DNA from: Panax quinquefolius
Lineage: Eukaryota > Streptophyta > Magnoliopsida > Apiales > Araliaceae
NCBI GenBank assembly: GCA_020205615.1
Contig: CM035163.1
Coordinates: forward strand, 51,991,899-52,055,898
Length of the DNA: 64,000 bases
Direction of reading: 5' to 3'
Position numbers and translations under genes: made by a program. Under the pieces are notes generated by a model. It did not search any database, was not told the origin of the DNA, and worked only from the letters and a program-made list of their open reading frames with translations. Below, in pieces: positions 42,777 to 53,200 of the stretch (the stretch's first letter is position 1; each line of letters begins with the position of its first letter).

Positions 42777-43970
42777 ATGGGTGACTTTGCTTATCAATGG
42801 CCTTATGCAAATTTGAATCAACCAAGGGACACAAGAACTGAAGGACTTAATGTATTTTCTACATTGTCAGCACAAATTGCAACGCTTTCGAAAAGGTTGG
42901 ATATTCTTCCAACCCAACGTACTCGAGAGATAATAGTTAGATATGAATATTGTACTGGCGAGCATCCGAGTTATTAATGCAACATCAGTGTTGGACAAGT
43001 ACAGTTTGGGGGTGATTACCACAACAACTATGTTTATCCCAATTATCATCAAGGTTGGGGGTATCACCCAGATTATAAATGGAATTGTAACTATCAAGAC
43101 CAAGACTGCGTTCCAAGTCCAACATATCCATCAGATTTCTCACATCCACCTCCAATGCAACAAGAAGAAAATTCAGAATTGAAGGAATTCATGTTAAGGA
43201 TTATAGAAGAACAAGAAGAGATGATAATGAGTCAGGAGTTATCAACCCAAAATCTTAATAGACAGATGGAATAACTCATTAACTCCTCAATGAATGGTCC
43301 TCAATATATAGATTTCGAAACTAAACAAGTTAATTCCAGATTGGAGGATTTGTGTTTCAAGTTTGTAGCATCAACTGAGGAGAAGATGATTGAGCAAGAG
43401 AGGTCAATTCAAAATCTTCAAAATCAAATGGATCAAATGTTCGAAGCCTTGAATAATCGCCCTCAAAATAATTGGTGCTATGTCATGGATGATGAAATTA
43501 ATAGAGAACCAGAAGTGTACATGCCACTGGATGAGCTCAAAGAAGTTGTCATTGAGGAGACAACTGGGGAATTGGATAATATAAAACATGAACTGACTTG
43601 TATAATACCCCAAGTGCCTTTTCAGGCAGAGTTTAAAAATTCAGTGAACTTTGCACACCCATGTCCCCCTGGTAGCCACATTCAAAGTAAAGATCAGTAT
43701 GATAAAGAGGCTTCTTATACACCATGGTGGGCTGAGGAAGAGAAAAGAGAAGAGGAAAAGTCTGTTGTATTTTTCATGCCTCAATGCAATAATTTAATCC
43801 CAAATACAACGGGCGAGGCACCTAGCTTTGCAAAAGAACTGGGGACATCATGTACAGGAAATATTTTAGGTTGTTTCAATTCACAGACTAGCAAGATGGG
43901 GAACCTACCTACACACATTGCAATTCGAATGGATGGAGGATTCCTAGCTTATCGTAGAGGAATTGGATAG
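42777..43970 (+). pseudogene. Gag-like frame, array copy 1
   Basis: A single frame of 398 codons starts at ATG 42777 (MGDFAYQWPYANLNQPRD) and is broken by TAA at 42975-42977 and TAA at 43272-43274. A Cys/His cluster just before the first stop (residues about 56-68) resembles the CX2CX3HX4C knuckle of Athila gag, with its first Cys changed to Tyr. The middle is Gln/Glu-rich and likely helical (QEEMIMSQELSTQNL, IEQERSIQNLQNQMDQMF). The end (PYTPWWAEEE-like and HIAIRMDGGFLAYRRG) is not a known enzyme. No pol follows: after the stop a short 'GGGAGGCACCCCATC' stretch (44020-44035) resembles the end of Athila pol. Confidence 0.72.
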
Positions 43971-44871
43971 CGGTGTTAAGAAAAGAGTCCAGCTAACGGA
44001 CTATAAATTGTGAACTAGATGGGAGGCACCCCATCCAATCTTTCTCCATCCTTGTTTAATTCTTATTTACATTTCCATTTACTTCTTCTACTATGTTTAA
44101 TTCTTTATACTTTCCATATTCCGTAGATGTTTAATAGTTGTAAGTCTTAATAATAGTTTTATTATTTATCCTCTCAAGTTCAATCCAATTGCTATAAGTA
44201 TTCAGGATCAATCAAAAGTTTCCAACTTTAGATTATCTCAAACTTATCCATCCCCTGATATACCATCGGATCTTGAGGAGGTGAATGGAGATGACATTGC
44301 CACTTAGGGGAGTATTCTTTCACTTTTAATTACAATGAGGGCATTGTTCGTTTTAAATTTGGGGGTATTGGGTTTAGTCAGTAGTTTAGAGTATGTAGTG
44401 TAATTGCATCATATAGAGTAATTTCATGTTACATATAGTTAACTGCATGTTAGTAGTTATTTGTTTAATTTTGCAGTAAATTTTTCTTTTTATTTGCTTA
44501 ATATCTGTTTAGTTGCATAACATTGTATAATCCCAGTTTTTTTTGTTAGTTGAATTCTAATTTGGCCAATGATGACATAAAAATTTGATAGATTTTTGAA
44601 CTTGGTTGATATCTTGAGCTTAGTTATAATTTTATACATGATATAATTCATGCCTGCTGTTTAGATGTTACCGGGTAGCATGACAGTGTTCCTTTTTACT
44701 TGTTAGTTAAGATTAACATGCTTGTTTGTTGAGAGGAAAACATTGTTTTTAATGATAGAATTGTGTAGGAAGTGATTAATGACTATGAAGACACTGAAAC
44801 TCAAGTTTTGAGAAAGCATGGGTATACTTTCTATCTTCTAAAAATATAGAAGAAAAAAATTGAATAAATAC

Positions 44872-45038
44872 CGTGGCTAGTCTTGTTTCAGGGCCTTTGT
44901 TACTTGAGTAAGTACGCCCGAGGGGATTGTCTCTACACCTAGCGTCTTAAAGCCTGAATGGTTTGGCAGTCATTGGTTGAAAGCTTGCTAAGGGGTATCA
45001 CTGTATAGCCTAATGGAATGAGACATTTCACAACCATG
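44872..45038. other. Conserved noncoding block, array copy 1
   Basis: It starts CGTGGCTAGTCTTGTTTCAG and aligns over its whole length with 25102-25268 and 49651-49818. It is followed by GCGAAAAATCGC (45077-45088), a short perfect inverted repeat. No open frame is present. Confidence 0.72.
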
Positions 45039-45490
45039 TGATAAAGAAAAATTTAATAAACACTGCGGGAAAGTGCGAAAAATCGCCCTCGTGAGTAAAA
45101 ATAAGCAAAATAAACCCTTTGCTGAACCTTACCTTGTACTGATGTGTTAGAGTAGTTGTTACTTCATTTTTATGCATAGTTCTTGATTTGAACCTTAGTT
45201 TTCTTTCTTAAGCAGTATAGCATGTGAAATCTTCGCCTTTGTCAAGCTTATTTATGAACACATCACACACACACAACATCTTTATAGCAGGTTGGGATTA
45301 TCTAATTGTATGTCATTATGCCTTTAGCTTAGTTTGATGCTTTGTTCTTGGATCTTGATAGTTCTCTGAGGCATATCTTATTGGAATTCTTAACATGACT
45401 GGAAATCTGGGGATTCATTATCATAGTAGCATAGCTTGCATAGCATATAGATTACATTATGTTGTGTTGCTTGGGGACAAACAACAATTT

Positions 45491-45505
45491 AAGTTTGGGG
45501 GTATT
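45491..45505 (+). promoter_or_regulatory. Polypurine tract, array copy 1
   Basis: AAGTTTGGGGGTATT immediately precedes LTR2. A second, similar motif (AAATTTGGGGGTATTG) lies 1.1 kb upstream at about 44357. Confidence 0.75.
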
Positions 45506-47255
45506 TGATAAGTAGGTTTATACCTACTTATCCGGTACCTGTTACTTGATTTAGTTGCTTAAACTCATGTTTCTTAGTTACTTTTCATGCATTTTGTGTT
45601 CATTTTATAGATTTTATGCTTTGGAGCTGTGTGAGCGACTATTGGTATGAAAATGCAAGGAAGAGTAATCCGGACATCGTTTGGGCTTTCATGTTCATTT
45701 CATGTTCTTGTCTTGGAACTTGGAGTATGTTGTAGAGCTTCTTCTTAGTTTTCTGGAACATCTTGAATCATTCCAATCCGAGTTTAGATGCAAGAGTTAT
45801 GACCTTTGTACCAACGGACGTTGAACTTCACTGTTTTGGGTGGCAATTTGCATAGCAGTCACTTCCAACACAATTTCGACCTTCATCCGTCTATTATTGC
45901 TCAATTTCCAAGGAATAAAAGTTGTAGATCTCGTCGAGAGCTTCGATTTGATAGGTGACAGGCTCCGTAACTCCTCCCGGATCAAAAGTTATGGTAATTT
46001 TACAAGAGGACACTGCAGCAGAAAATCCTTGGCGCGGGCGCGCGGATTTCTAGTGTATTTTAGGCGCGGCCGCGCCAGTCCCTGGACCAAAAAAATGCCA
46101 TTTGTTACTTGAGCGCGAGCGCTCCTAACTCCATGCCATTCCCAGCCCGGCCACGCCACTTTGAAAGTTGACTAGAGCTGACTTTTTCACTAAATAGTGG
46201 AATTGGAGCGTAACTTAAAGGGGTGGGGGGGGTTCAATTAGGGCTTATAGATATAGAAGAGATATCAATATGTAAAAGGGGATTCCACCCTTGAGGATCA
46301 ATCTAGATTACATATGCTCTTTTCTTCTCTTTCTTGGTTAGATTAGATTAGAGTTGAAGATTGAAGCAGTTGAAGATCCTTGAAAGTTCAGAAGTGAAAC
46401 AAGAGAAGAAACTCATATTTACTATTCTTAATCCCTAATTCTCTTTACTTCTATTTGTATCTTTCAATGCATAATCAATTGTGGATCATGGATTCTAATT
46501 CAAATATGAGTTAAACTCTATTTTTGGATTGCCATAGAATCTATTACCTAGTTTATTTTGATATACTTCATTGTTAGTCTTATTGATTGTTATGAGATTG
46601 TCTATTAAGATTCATGCTTATTTGCTTAGTTGATTGGCCATCGATTATTGTGATAACCTATATGAACTTGAAAGACGACGTATGGGTTTAGATCTGATCT
46701 TAATAGCTTGTGTTTTTATGTTCTACATGGTGATATAATGTATGATTCGTGCTTAGGATAGTCATATACCAAAGCACCACTCGTAGTCAATCGAGGTCTT
46801 GGCTTAAACCCTAATTATTTGTAAATCACATAGACATATATTGGTTTAGGTAATGTGGATGTTCATGTGTATTCTATCAATTGTGGATTATATGTGATAT
46901 GGGTATGGTACATCGAGAGATGGCCATGTTTCACTTTCGTGTTCTCGACTAACAATCCGGTATAATTAATTTGGTTTAACATGAAGTGTGTCGATTTAAA
47001 TGATTCAATAGGTGAAATTGTAATCTCAAGTCTTCATTATCTAGTTTTATTCTAGGGGTAGTTAGTATTACTTAGTTTCTTAGTTTAAATATATAATATC
47101 ATAACAATCGTTTAAATAAGACTGAAATGGTTATGGGCTAGTGCTTGGTGAACTTTATTAGTTAATTCTCCGTGGGAATGATACTTTACTTACTCTTTAT
47201 TACTTGTTGACCGTGTATACTTGCACGCATATATTGATTGGCAAAACGATCAACA
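45506..47255 (+). repeat. Family C LTR2, middle LTR of the array (1750 bp)
   Basis: TGATAAG...ATCAACA. It serves at once as 3' LTR of copy 1 and 5' LTR of copy 2. It contains the best preserved GC-rich stretch, with the perfect 14-bp palindrome GGCGCGGCCGCGCC (46063-46076). At the positions I compared it groups with LTR3. The small frame at 45840-46112 has no protein similarity. Confidence 0.92.
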
Positions 47256-47261
47256 AGTTTT

Positions 47262-47279
47262 TGGCGCCGTTGTCGGGGA
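47262..47279 (+). promoter_or_regulatory. Primer binding site for tRNA-Asp, array copy 2
   Basis: TGGCGCCGTTGTCGGGGA differs at one base from the complement of the plant tRNA-Asp 3' end and lies 6 bases inside LTR2. Confidence 0.88.
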
Positions 47280-47387
47280 ATTAGTTTAATAATATTTGCT
47301 AACATTAATTTTAATCAAATTGGTCTTAATTTAAACATTTTTATTTTGTTTTAATTATCTACTTATATTTCTCTCTTTTCTGGTACC

Positions 47388-48494
47388 ATGGGTGACTTTG
47401 CTTGTCAATGGCCTTATGCAAATTTGAATCAACCAAGGGACACAAGAACTGAAGGACTCAATGTATTTTCTATATTTTCAGCACAAATTGCAACGCTTTC
47501 GAAAAGGTTGGATGTTCTTGCAGCCCAACGCACTCGAGAGATAGTAGTTAGATGTGAATATTATGCTAGCGAGCATCCATGTTATTAGTGCAACATCAGT
47601 GTTGGTCAAATACAGTTTAGGGGTGATTACCACAACAACAATGTTTATCCCAATTATTATCAAGGTTTGGGGTATCACCCAGATTATGAATGAAATTGTA
47701 ACTATGAAGACCAAGACTACGTTCCAAGTCCAACATATCCATCAAATTTCTCATATCCACCTCCAATGCAACAAGAAGAAAATTTAGAATTGAAGGAATT
47801 CATGTCAAGGATTATAGCAGAACAAGAAGAGATGATAATGAGTCAGGAGTTATCAACCCAAAATCTTAATAGACAGATGGAACAACTCATTAACTCCTCA
47901 ATGAATGGTCCTCAATATATAGATTTCGAAACTAAACTAGTTAATTCAAGATTGGAGGATTTCTGGTTCAAGTTTGTAGCATCAACTGAGGAGAAGATGA
48001 TTGAGCAAGAGAGGTCAATTCGAAATCTTCAAAATCAAATGGATCAAATGTTCAAAGCCTTGAATAATCACCCTCAAAATAATTGGTGCTATGTCATGGA
48101 TGTTGAAACTAATGGAGAACCAGAAGTGTATATGCCATTGGATGAGCTCAAAGAAGTTTTCATTGAGGAGACAACTGGGGAATTGGATAATGTAGAACAT
48201 GAACTGACTTGTATAATACCCCAAGTGCCTTTTCAGGCAGAGTTTAAAAATTCAGTGAACTTTGCATACCCATGTCCCCTTAGTAGCCACATTCAAAGTA
48301 AAGATCAGTATTATAAAGAGGCTTCTTATACACCATGGTGGGCTGAGGAAGATAAAACAGAAGAGGAAAAGTCCGTTATATTTTTCATGCCTCAATGCAA
48401 TAATTTATTCCCAAATACAACGAACAAGGCACCTAGCTATGCAAAAGAATCGAGGACATCATGTACAGGAAATATGCTAGGTTGTTTCAATTAA
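47388..48494 (+). pseudogene. Gag-like frame, array copy 2
   Basis: The frame starts at ATG 47388 (MGDFACQWPYANLNQPRD) and runs 369 codons to TAA at 48492-48494. It is broken by TAG at 47586-47588 (same codon as the first stop of copy 1, which has TAA) and TGA at 47691-47693. In the Cys/His cluster before the first stop the first Cys is kept, but the second is Tyr, the reverse of copy 1. The frame from 47694 to 48494 is fully open and helix-rich. It ends about 25 codons earlier than copy 1 because a Ser codon became TAA. The function is presumed capsid/nucleocapsid only by position. Confidence 0.72.
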
Positions 48495-48830
48495 CAGACT
48501 AGCAAGATGGTGAACCTACCTACACACATTGCAATTCTAATGGATGGAGAATTCTTAGCTTATCATAGAGGAATTGGATAGCGGTGTCAAGAAAAGAGTC
48601 CAGCTAACGGAATATAAACCGAGCGCTAGATGGGAGGCACCCCATCAAATCTTTCTCCCTTCTTGTTTAATTGTTATTTACATTTCCATTTACTTCTTTT
48701 GCTATGTTTAATTCTTCATACTTTCCATATTTCATAGTTGTTTGATAGTTATAAGTCTTAATAATAGTTTTATTATTTATCCTCACAGGTTCAATCCAAT
48801 TGCTATAATCATTCAGGATCAAACAGAAGT

Positions 48831-49085
48831 CAAAAATATCAAGCGCTGCCAGTAGTGCAGGAGTACGTGATCGCGCCTAACTACAACTCCAAACACAAAT
48901 ATGATCCGCGCCATATCTCACTCATAGAAAACAAACACTACTTAATTTTTATAATTTTTGACTCAAGCATTCGGACAGTTAGAAGTCCACACTCAGTTTC
49001 CAACTTTAGATTATCTCAAACTTATCCATCCCCTGATATACCATCAGATCATGAGGAGGCGAACGGAGATGACATTGCCACTTAG
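48831..49085 (+). pseudogene. C-terminal ORF remnant of array copy 2, with a 166-bp segment missing from copy 1
   Basis: A frame open to TAG at 49083-49085 ends in an acidic tail (SQTYPSPDIPSDHEEANGDD). This is the same place, before an 'AATGAGGGCATTG' motif, as the acidic ORF end of the C element at 24450. The first part (48831-48996) has no match in copy 1, which goes directly from AAAAGT to TTCCAAC at 44216-44222. The remnant could be the end of pol or of a third ORF. It has no recognisable domain. Confidence 0.5.
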
Positions 49086-49650
49086 GGGAGTATTCTTTCA
49101 CTTTTAATTATAATGAGGGCATTGTTCATTTTTAAGTTTGGGGGTATTGGGTTTAGTCAGTAGTTTAGAGCATGTAGTGTAATTGCATCAAATAGAGTAA
49201 TTTCATGTTACATATAGTTAATTGCATGTTAGTAGTTATTAATTTAATTTTGCAGTAATTTTTTTCTTTTTATTTGCTTAATATCTGTTTAGTTACATAA
49301 CATTGCATAATCCTAGGTTTTTTTGTTAGTTGAATTCTAATTTGGCCAATGACGACATAGAAATTTGATAGATTTTTGAACTTGGTTGATATCTTGAGCT
49401 TAGTTATAATTTTATACATGATATAATTCATGCCTGCTATTTAGATGTTACCGGGTAGCATGACAGTGTTCCTTTTTGCTTGTTAGTTAAGATTAGTATG
49501 CTTGTCTGCTGAGAGGAAAACGTTGTTTTTAATGATAGAATTGTGTAGGAAGTGAGTAATGACTATGAAGACACTGAAACTCAAGTTTTGAGAAAGCATG
49601 GGTATACTTGCTATCTTTTAAAAAAAAGAAGAAAAAATTTGAATAAATAC

Positions 49651-49818
49651 CGTGGCTAGTCTTGTTTCGGGGCCTTTGTTACTTGAGTAAGTACGTCCGA
49701 GGGGATTGTCTCTACACCTAGAGCCTTAAAGCCTGAATGGTTTGACAGTCGTTGGTTAAAAGCTCGCTAAGGGGTAACACTGTATAGCCTAATGGAATGA
49801 GACATTGCACAACCATGT
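49651..49818. other. Conserved noncoding block, array copy 2
   Basis: It starts CGTGGCTAGTCTTGTTTCGG and matches copy 1 with only scattered substitutions. At 44889/49669 it agrees with the older copy at 25102 (CGG) where copy 1 has CAG. Confidence 0.72.
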
Positions 49819-50270
49819 GATAAAAAAAATTCAATAAACACCGCAGGAAAGTGCGAAAAATCGCCCTCGTGAGTAAAAATAAGCAAAACAAACCCTTTAC
49901 TGAATCTTACCTTGTACTGATGTTTTAGAGTAGTTGTTACTTCATTTGTATGCATAGTTCTTAAATTGAACCTCAGTTTTCTTACTTAAGCAGTATAGCA
50001 TGTGAAATCTTTGCCTTTCTCAATCTTATTTGTGAACACATCACACATACACACAACATCTTTATAGCAGGTTGGGATTATCTGATTGTATGTCACTATG
50101 CCTTTAGCTTAGTTTGATGCTTTGTTCTTGGATCTTGATATTTCTATGAGGCATATCTTATTGGAATTCTTAACATGGCTGGAAATCGGGGGATTCATTG
50201 TCATAGTAGCGTAGCTTGCATAACATGTAGATTGCATTATGTTGTGTTGCTTGGGGACAAATAACAGTTT

Positions 50271-50285
50271 AAGGTTGGGGTTATT
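50271..50285 (+). promoter_or_regulatory. Polypurine tract, array copy 2 (weakened)
   Basis: AAGGTTGGGGTTATT lies directly before LTR3. Compared with copy 1 the purine run has been shortened by substitutions. Confidence 0.65.
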
Positions 50286-52025
50286 TGATAAGTAGGTTTA
50301 TACCTACTTATCCGGTATCTGTTACTTGATTTAGTTGCTTAAACTCATGTTTTTTAGTTACTTTTCATGCATTTTGTGTTCATTTTGTAGATTTTCTGCT
50401 TTGGAGCTGTGTGACCGAGTATTGGTATGAAAACTCAAGAAAAAACAATCTGGACATCATTTGGGCTTTCATGTTCATTTCATGTTCTTGTCTTGGAACT
50501 TGTATTATGTTGTAGAGCTTCTTCTTAGCTTTCTGGAACATCTTGAATCATTCCAATCCGAGTTTGGATGCAAGAGTTATGACCTTTGTACCAACAGACG
50601 TTGAATTTCACTGTTTTGGGTGGTCATTTGCATAGCAGTCACTTCCAACACAGTTTCGACCTTCATCTGTCCATTATTTCTCAATTCTCAAAGAATAAAG
50701 GTTGTAGAGCTCGTCGAGAGCTTCGATTTGATAGGTGGCAGGCCCTGTAATTCCTCCTGGATCAAAAGTTATGGTTGTTTTACCAGAGGACACTGCAACA
50801 GAAAATCCTTGGCGCGGGCGCGCGGATTTCTAGTGTATTTTAGGAGCGACCTAACTCCATCTGCTACTTGAGCGCGGGCGCGCCTAACTCCATGCCATTC
50901 CCAGTGCAGCCGCGCCACTTTGGAAGTTGACTAGAACTGACTTTTTCACTAAATAGCAGAATTGGAGCTTAACTTGAAGGGGGGTTAAATTAGGGCTTAT
51001 AGATATAGAAGAGATATCAATATGTAAAAGGGGATTCCACCCTTGGGGGATCAATCTAGATTACATATGCTCTTTTCTACTCTTTCTTGGTTAGATTAGA
51101 TTAGAACCCTAGATTAGATTAGAGTTAAAGATTGAAGCAATTGAAGATCCTTGAAAGTTCAGAAGTGAAACAAGAGAAGAAACTCAGATTTGATATTCTT
51201 AATCCCTAATTCTCTTTACTTCTATTTGTATCTTTAAATATATAATCAATTGTGGATCATGGATTCTAATTCAACTATGATTTAAACTCTATTTCGGGAT
51301 TGCAATGGAATCTATTGCCTAGTTTATTTTGATATACTTCATTGTTAGTCTTATTGATTGTTATGAGATTGTCTATTAAGATTCATGCTTATTTGCTTAG
51401 TTGATTGGCCATCGATTATTGTGATAACCTATATGAACTTAAAAGACGACGTATGGGTTTAGATCTGATCTTAATAGCTTGTGTTTGTATGTTCTACATG
51501 GCGATAGAATGTATGATTCGTGCTTAGGATAGACATATACCAAAGCACCACTCGTAGTCAATCGAGGTCTTGGCTTAAACCCTAATTATTTGTAAATCAC
51601 ATAGACATATATTGGTTTAGGTAATGTGGATGTTCATGTGTATTCTATCAATTGTGGATTATATGTGATATGGGTATGGTACATCGAGAGATGGCCATGT
51701 TTCACTTTCGTGTTCTCATAACAATCCTAAGATAATTAATTTGGTTTAACATGAAGTGTGTCGATTTAAATGATTCAATAGGTGAAATTGTAATCTCAAG
51801 TCTTCATTATCTAGTTTTATTCCAGGGGTAGTTAGTATTACTTAGTTTCTTAGTTTAAATATATAATATCATAGCAATCGTTTAAATAAGACTGAAATGG
51901 TTATGGGCTAGTGCTTGGTGAACTTTATTAGTTGATTCTCCGTGGGAACGATACTTTACTTACTCTTTACTACTTGTTGACCGTGTATACTTGCACACAT
52001 ATATTGATCGGTAAAACCATCAACA
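50286..52025 (+). repeat. Family C LTR3 (1740 bp)
   Basis: TGATAAG...ATCAACA, the right end of the array. Part of the GC-rich stretch is deleted (near 50844, where GGAGCGACC replaces the palindrome region). A short duplication involving TTAGATTAGA occurs near 51090-51120. It retains the terminal inverted repeat (50287-50312). I see no gene in it. Confidence 0.92.
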
Positions 52026-53084
52026 TTTAGCTCACAAGCCAACTATCAATTTTAGGACTTTCGCAAGCCATATACATACACACATGCACTATAATCAGTT
52101 TTCTTATTTTTGAACGTAATTAGTATACTAAATTCTTGTCTGGATGCTAGTTATAACATCACAATTACATGTACACACAATAAACACTTTATATACCAAT
52201 AATTCATCAAAGTTGTATTTACAGAGAATTTGGAATTCAAGAACATAAAACTTTCATATACGTAACATTAAGGTTTTAGAAATTATACCTTCAATTGCTT
52301 AAATAATCCTTGATAGAACATAGATAATTGCTTTGGAAATTCACAGGAAACCTTTCTCCTCTCTCAAACTCTCTCTATTTTTCTTTTCTTTGTATTCTTC
52401 CTCTCCTTTACTCTCAAGCCAATACCAAACCTTTTACGTAAAAATAAAACAAACGCACCAAAACGTATAAAAATATCGTACTATTAAATATAATAATTAT
52501 GTATCAGTTATAAAAATATTTAATATATTTTTATTTTTTCAAATTCAAAAGCCATAAGGCTTTATTTGGCAAAACACTTTTAAAAAATAAAGACTTAATA
52601 TTCCTTAAGCCTAGTTTACCAAATCCATTTAAAACTACTTTAATTTATTTTAATAAATCATTCATAATTCATACTATAGTTTATAATCCCACATTATTTA
52701 TTTGGATTTCTATATCCAATCTTAATTAATTATAACTTATTAAATATATTCTTCACTTAACTAATTACCACAAAATTATAATATTCATTATAATTTTATT
52801 TAATAAATTAACATATCACATCCATTATTAAATTAGAATCACATCAGTAACAAGTCATGTAATCCTTAATGACTCTCTAATTTAGTTATTAAGTTAAATT
52901 AGAGTATTATCTCATACATTTAATTCATCACTCTTTTATCTTTTAAATTATTTTCTATAACTCATTAATTATTTACTTACTAATAAATAATCCAATAAAT
53001 ATCTACGAAACGACAACCACAACAATTAAAAAAAATATTTATTTAATTTAATAAATATTTAAAATTATAAATAAAATTCTGGAT

Positions 53085-53190
53085 TGTTACATCATTCCCT
53101 CATTACAAGGATTCTGTCCCCAGAATCACAACTCAAATAAGTCATTCGTCACATTCTTCCCTCCTTACAAGAATTTTGTCCCCAGAATCG
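53085..53190 (-). promoter_or_regulatory. Duplicated polypurine-tract module before the B3 3' LTR
   Basis: On the minus strand the module TGGGGACARAATYCTTGTAA plus a purine run occurs twice, 62 bp apart (plus-strand GTCCCC at 53116 and 53178), the same spacing as in B1. The copy next to the LTR (about 53092-53110) is the likely primer. Confidence 0.75.
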
Positions 53191-53200
53191 AAGACACAAA

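Larger units (their letters stand above)
40898..52025 (+). mobile_element. Tandem family C (Athila-like) array with three LTRs and two internal regions
   Basis: LTR1 (40898-42644), internal 1 (42645-45505), LTR2 (45506-47255), internal 2 (47256-50285), LTR3 (50286-52025). Both internal regions have a tRNA-Asp primer site, a gag-like frame, a 3' noncoding region and a purine tract, but no protease, RT or integrase. Outer flanks are TATAG (40893-40897) and TTTAG (52026-52030), one mismatch from a perfect 5-bp target duplication. The flanking B3 LTR is continuous across the array, so the whole array occupies a single insertion site. Confidence 0.92.
38913..53091 (-). repeat. Family B 3' LTR of element B3, split by the family C array
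   Basis: Plus-strand ends are TGTGACACCCCC (38913) and GGATTGTTACA (53091). The pieces are 38913-40897 and 52026-53091. It aligns in reverse with the B1 LTR, including the block at 39392-39590 (B1 23541-23768), the dyad AAGCCATAAGGCTT (52549-52562) and the stretch ATAAATTGAGTCTTG spanning the array insertion point (single copy in B1 at about 22070). I see no gene in the two pieces. Confidence 0.87.
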
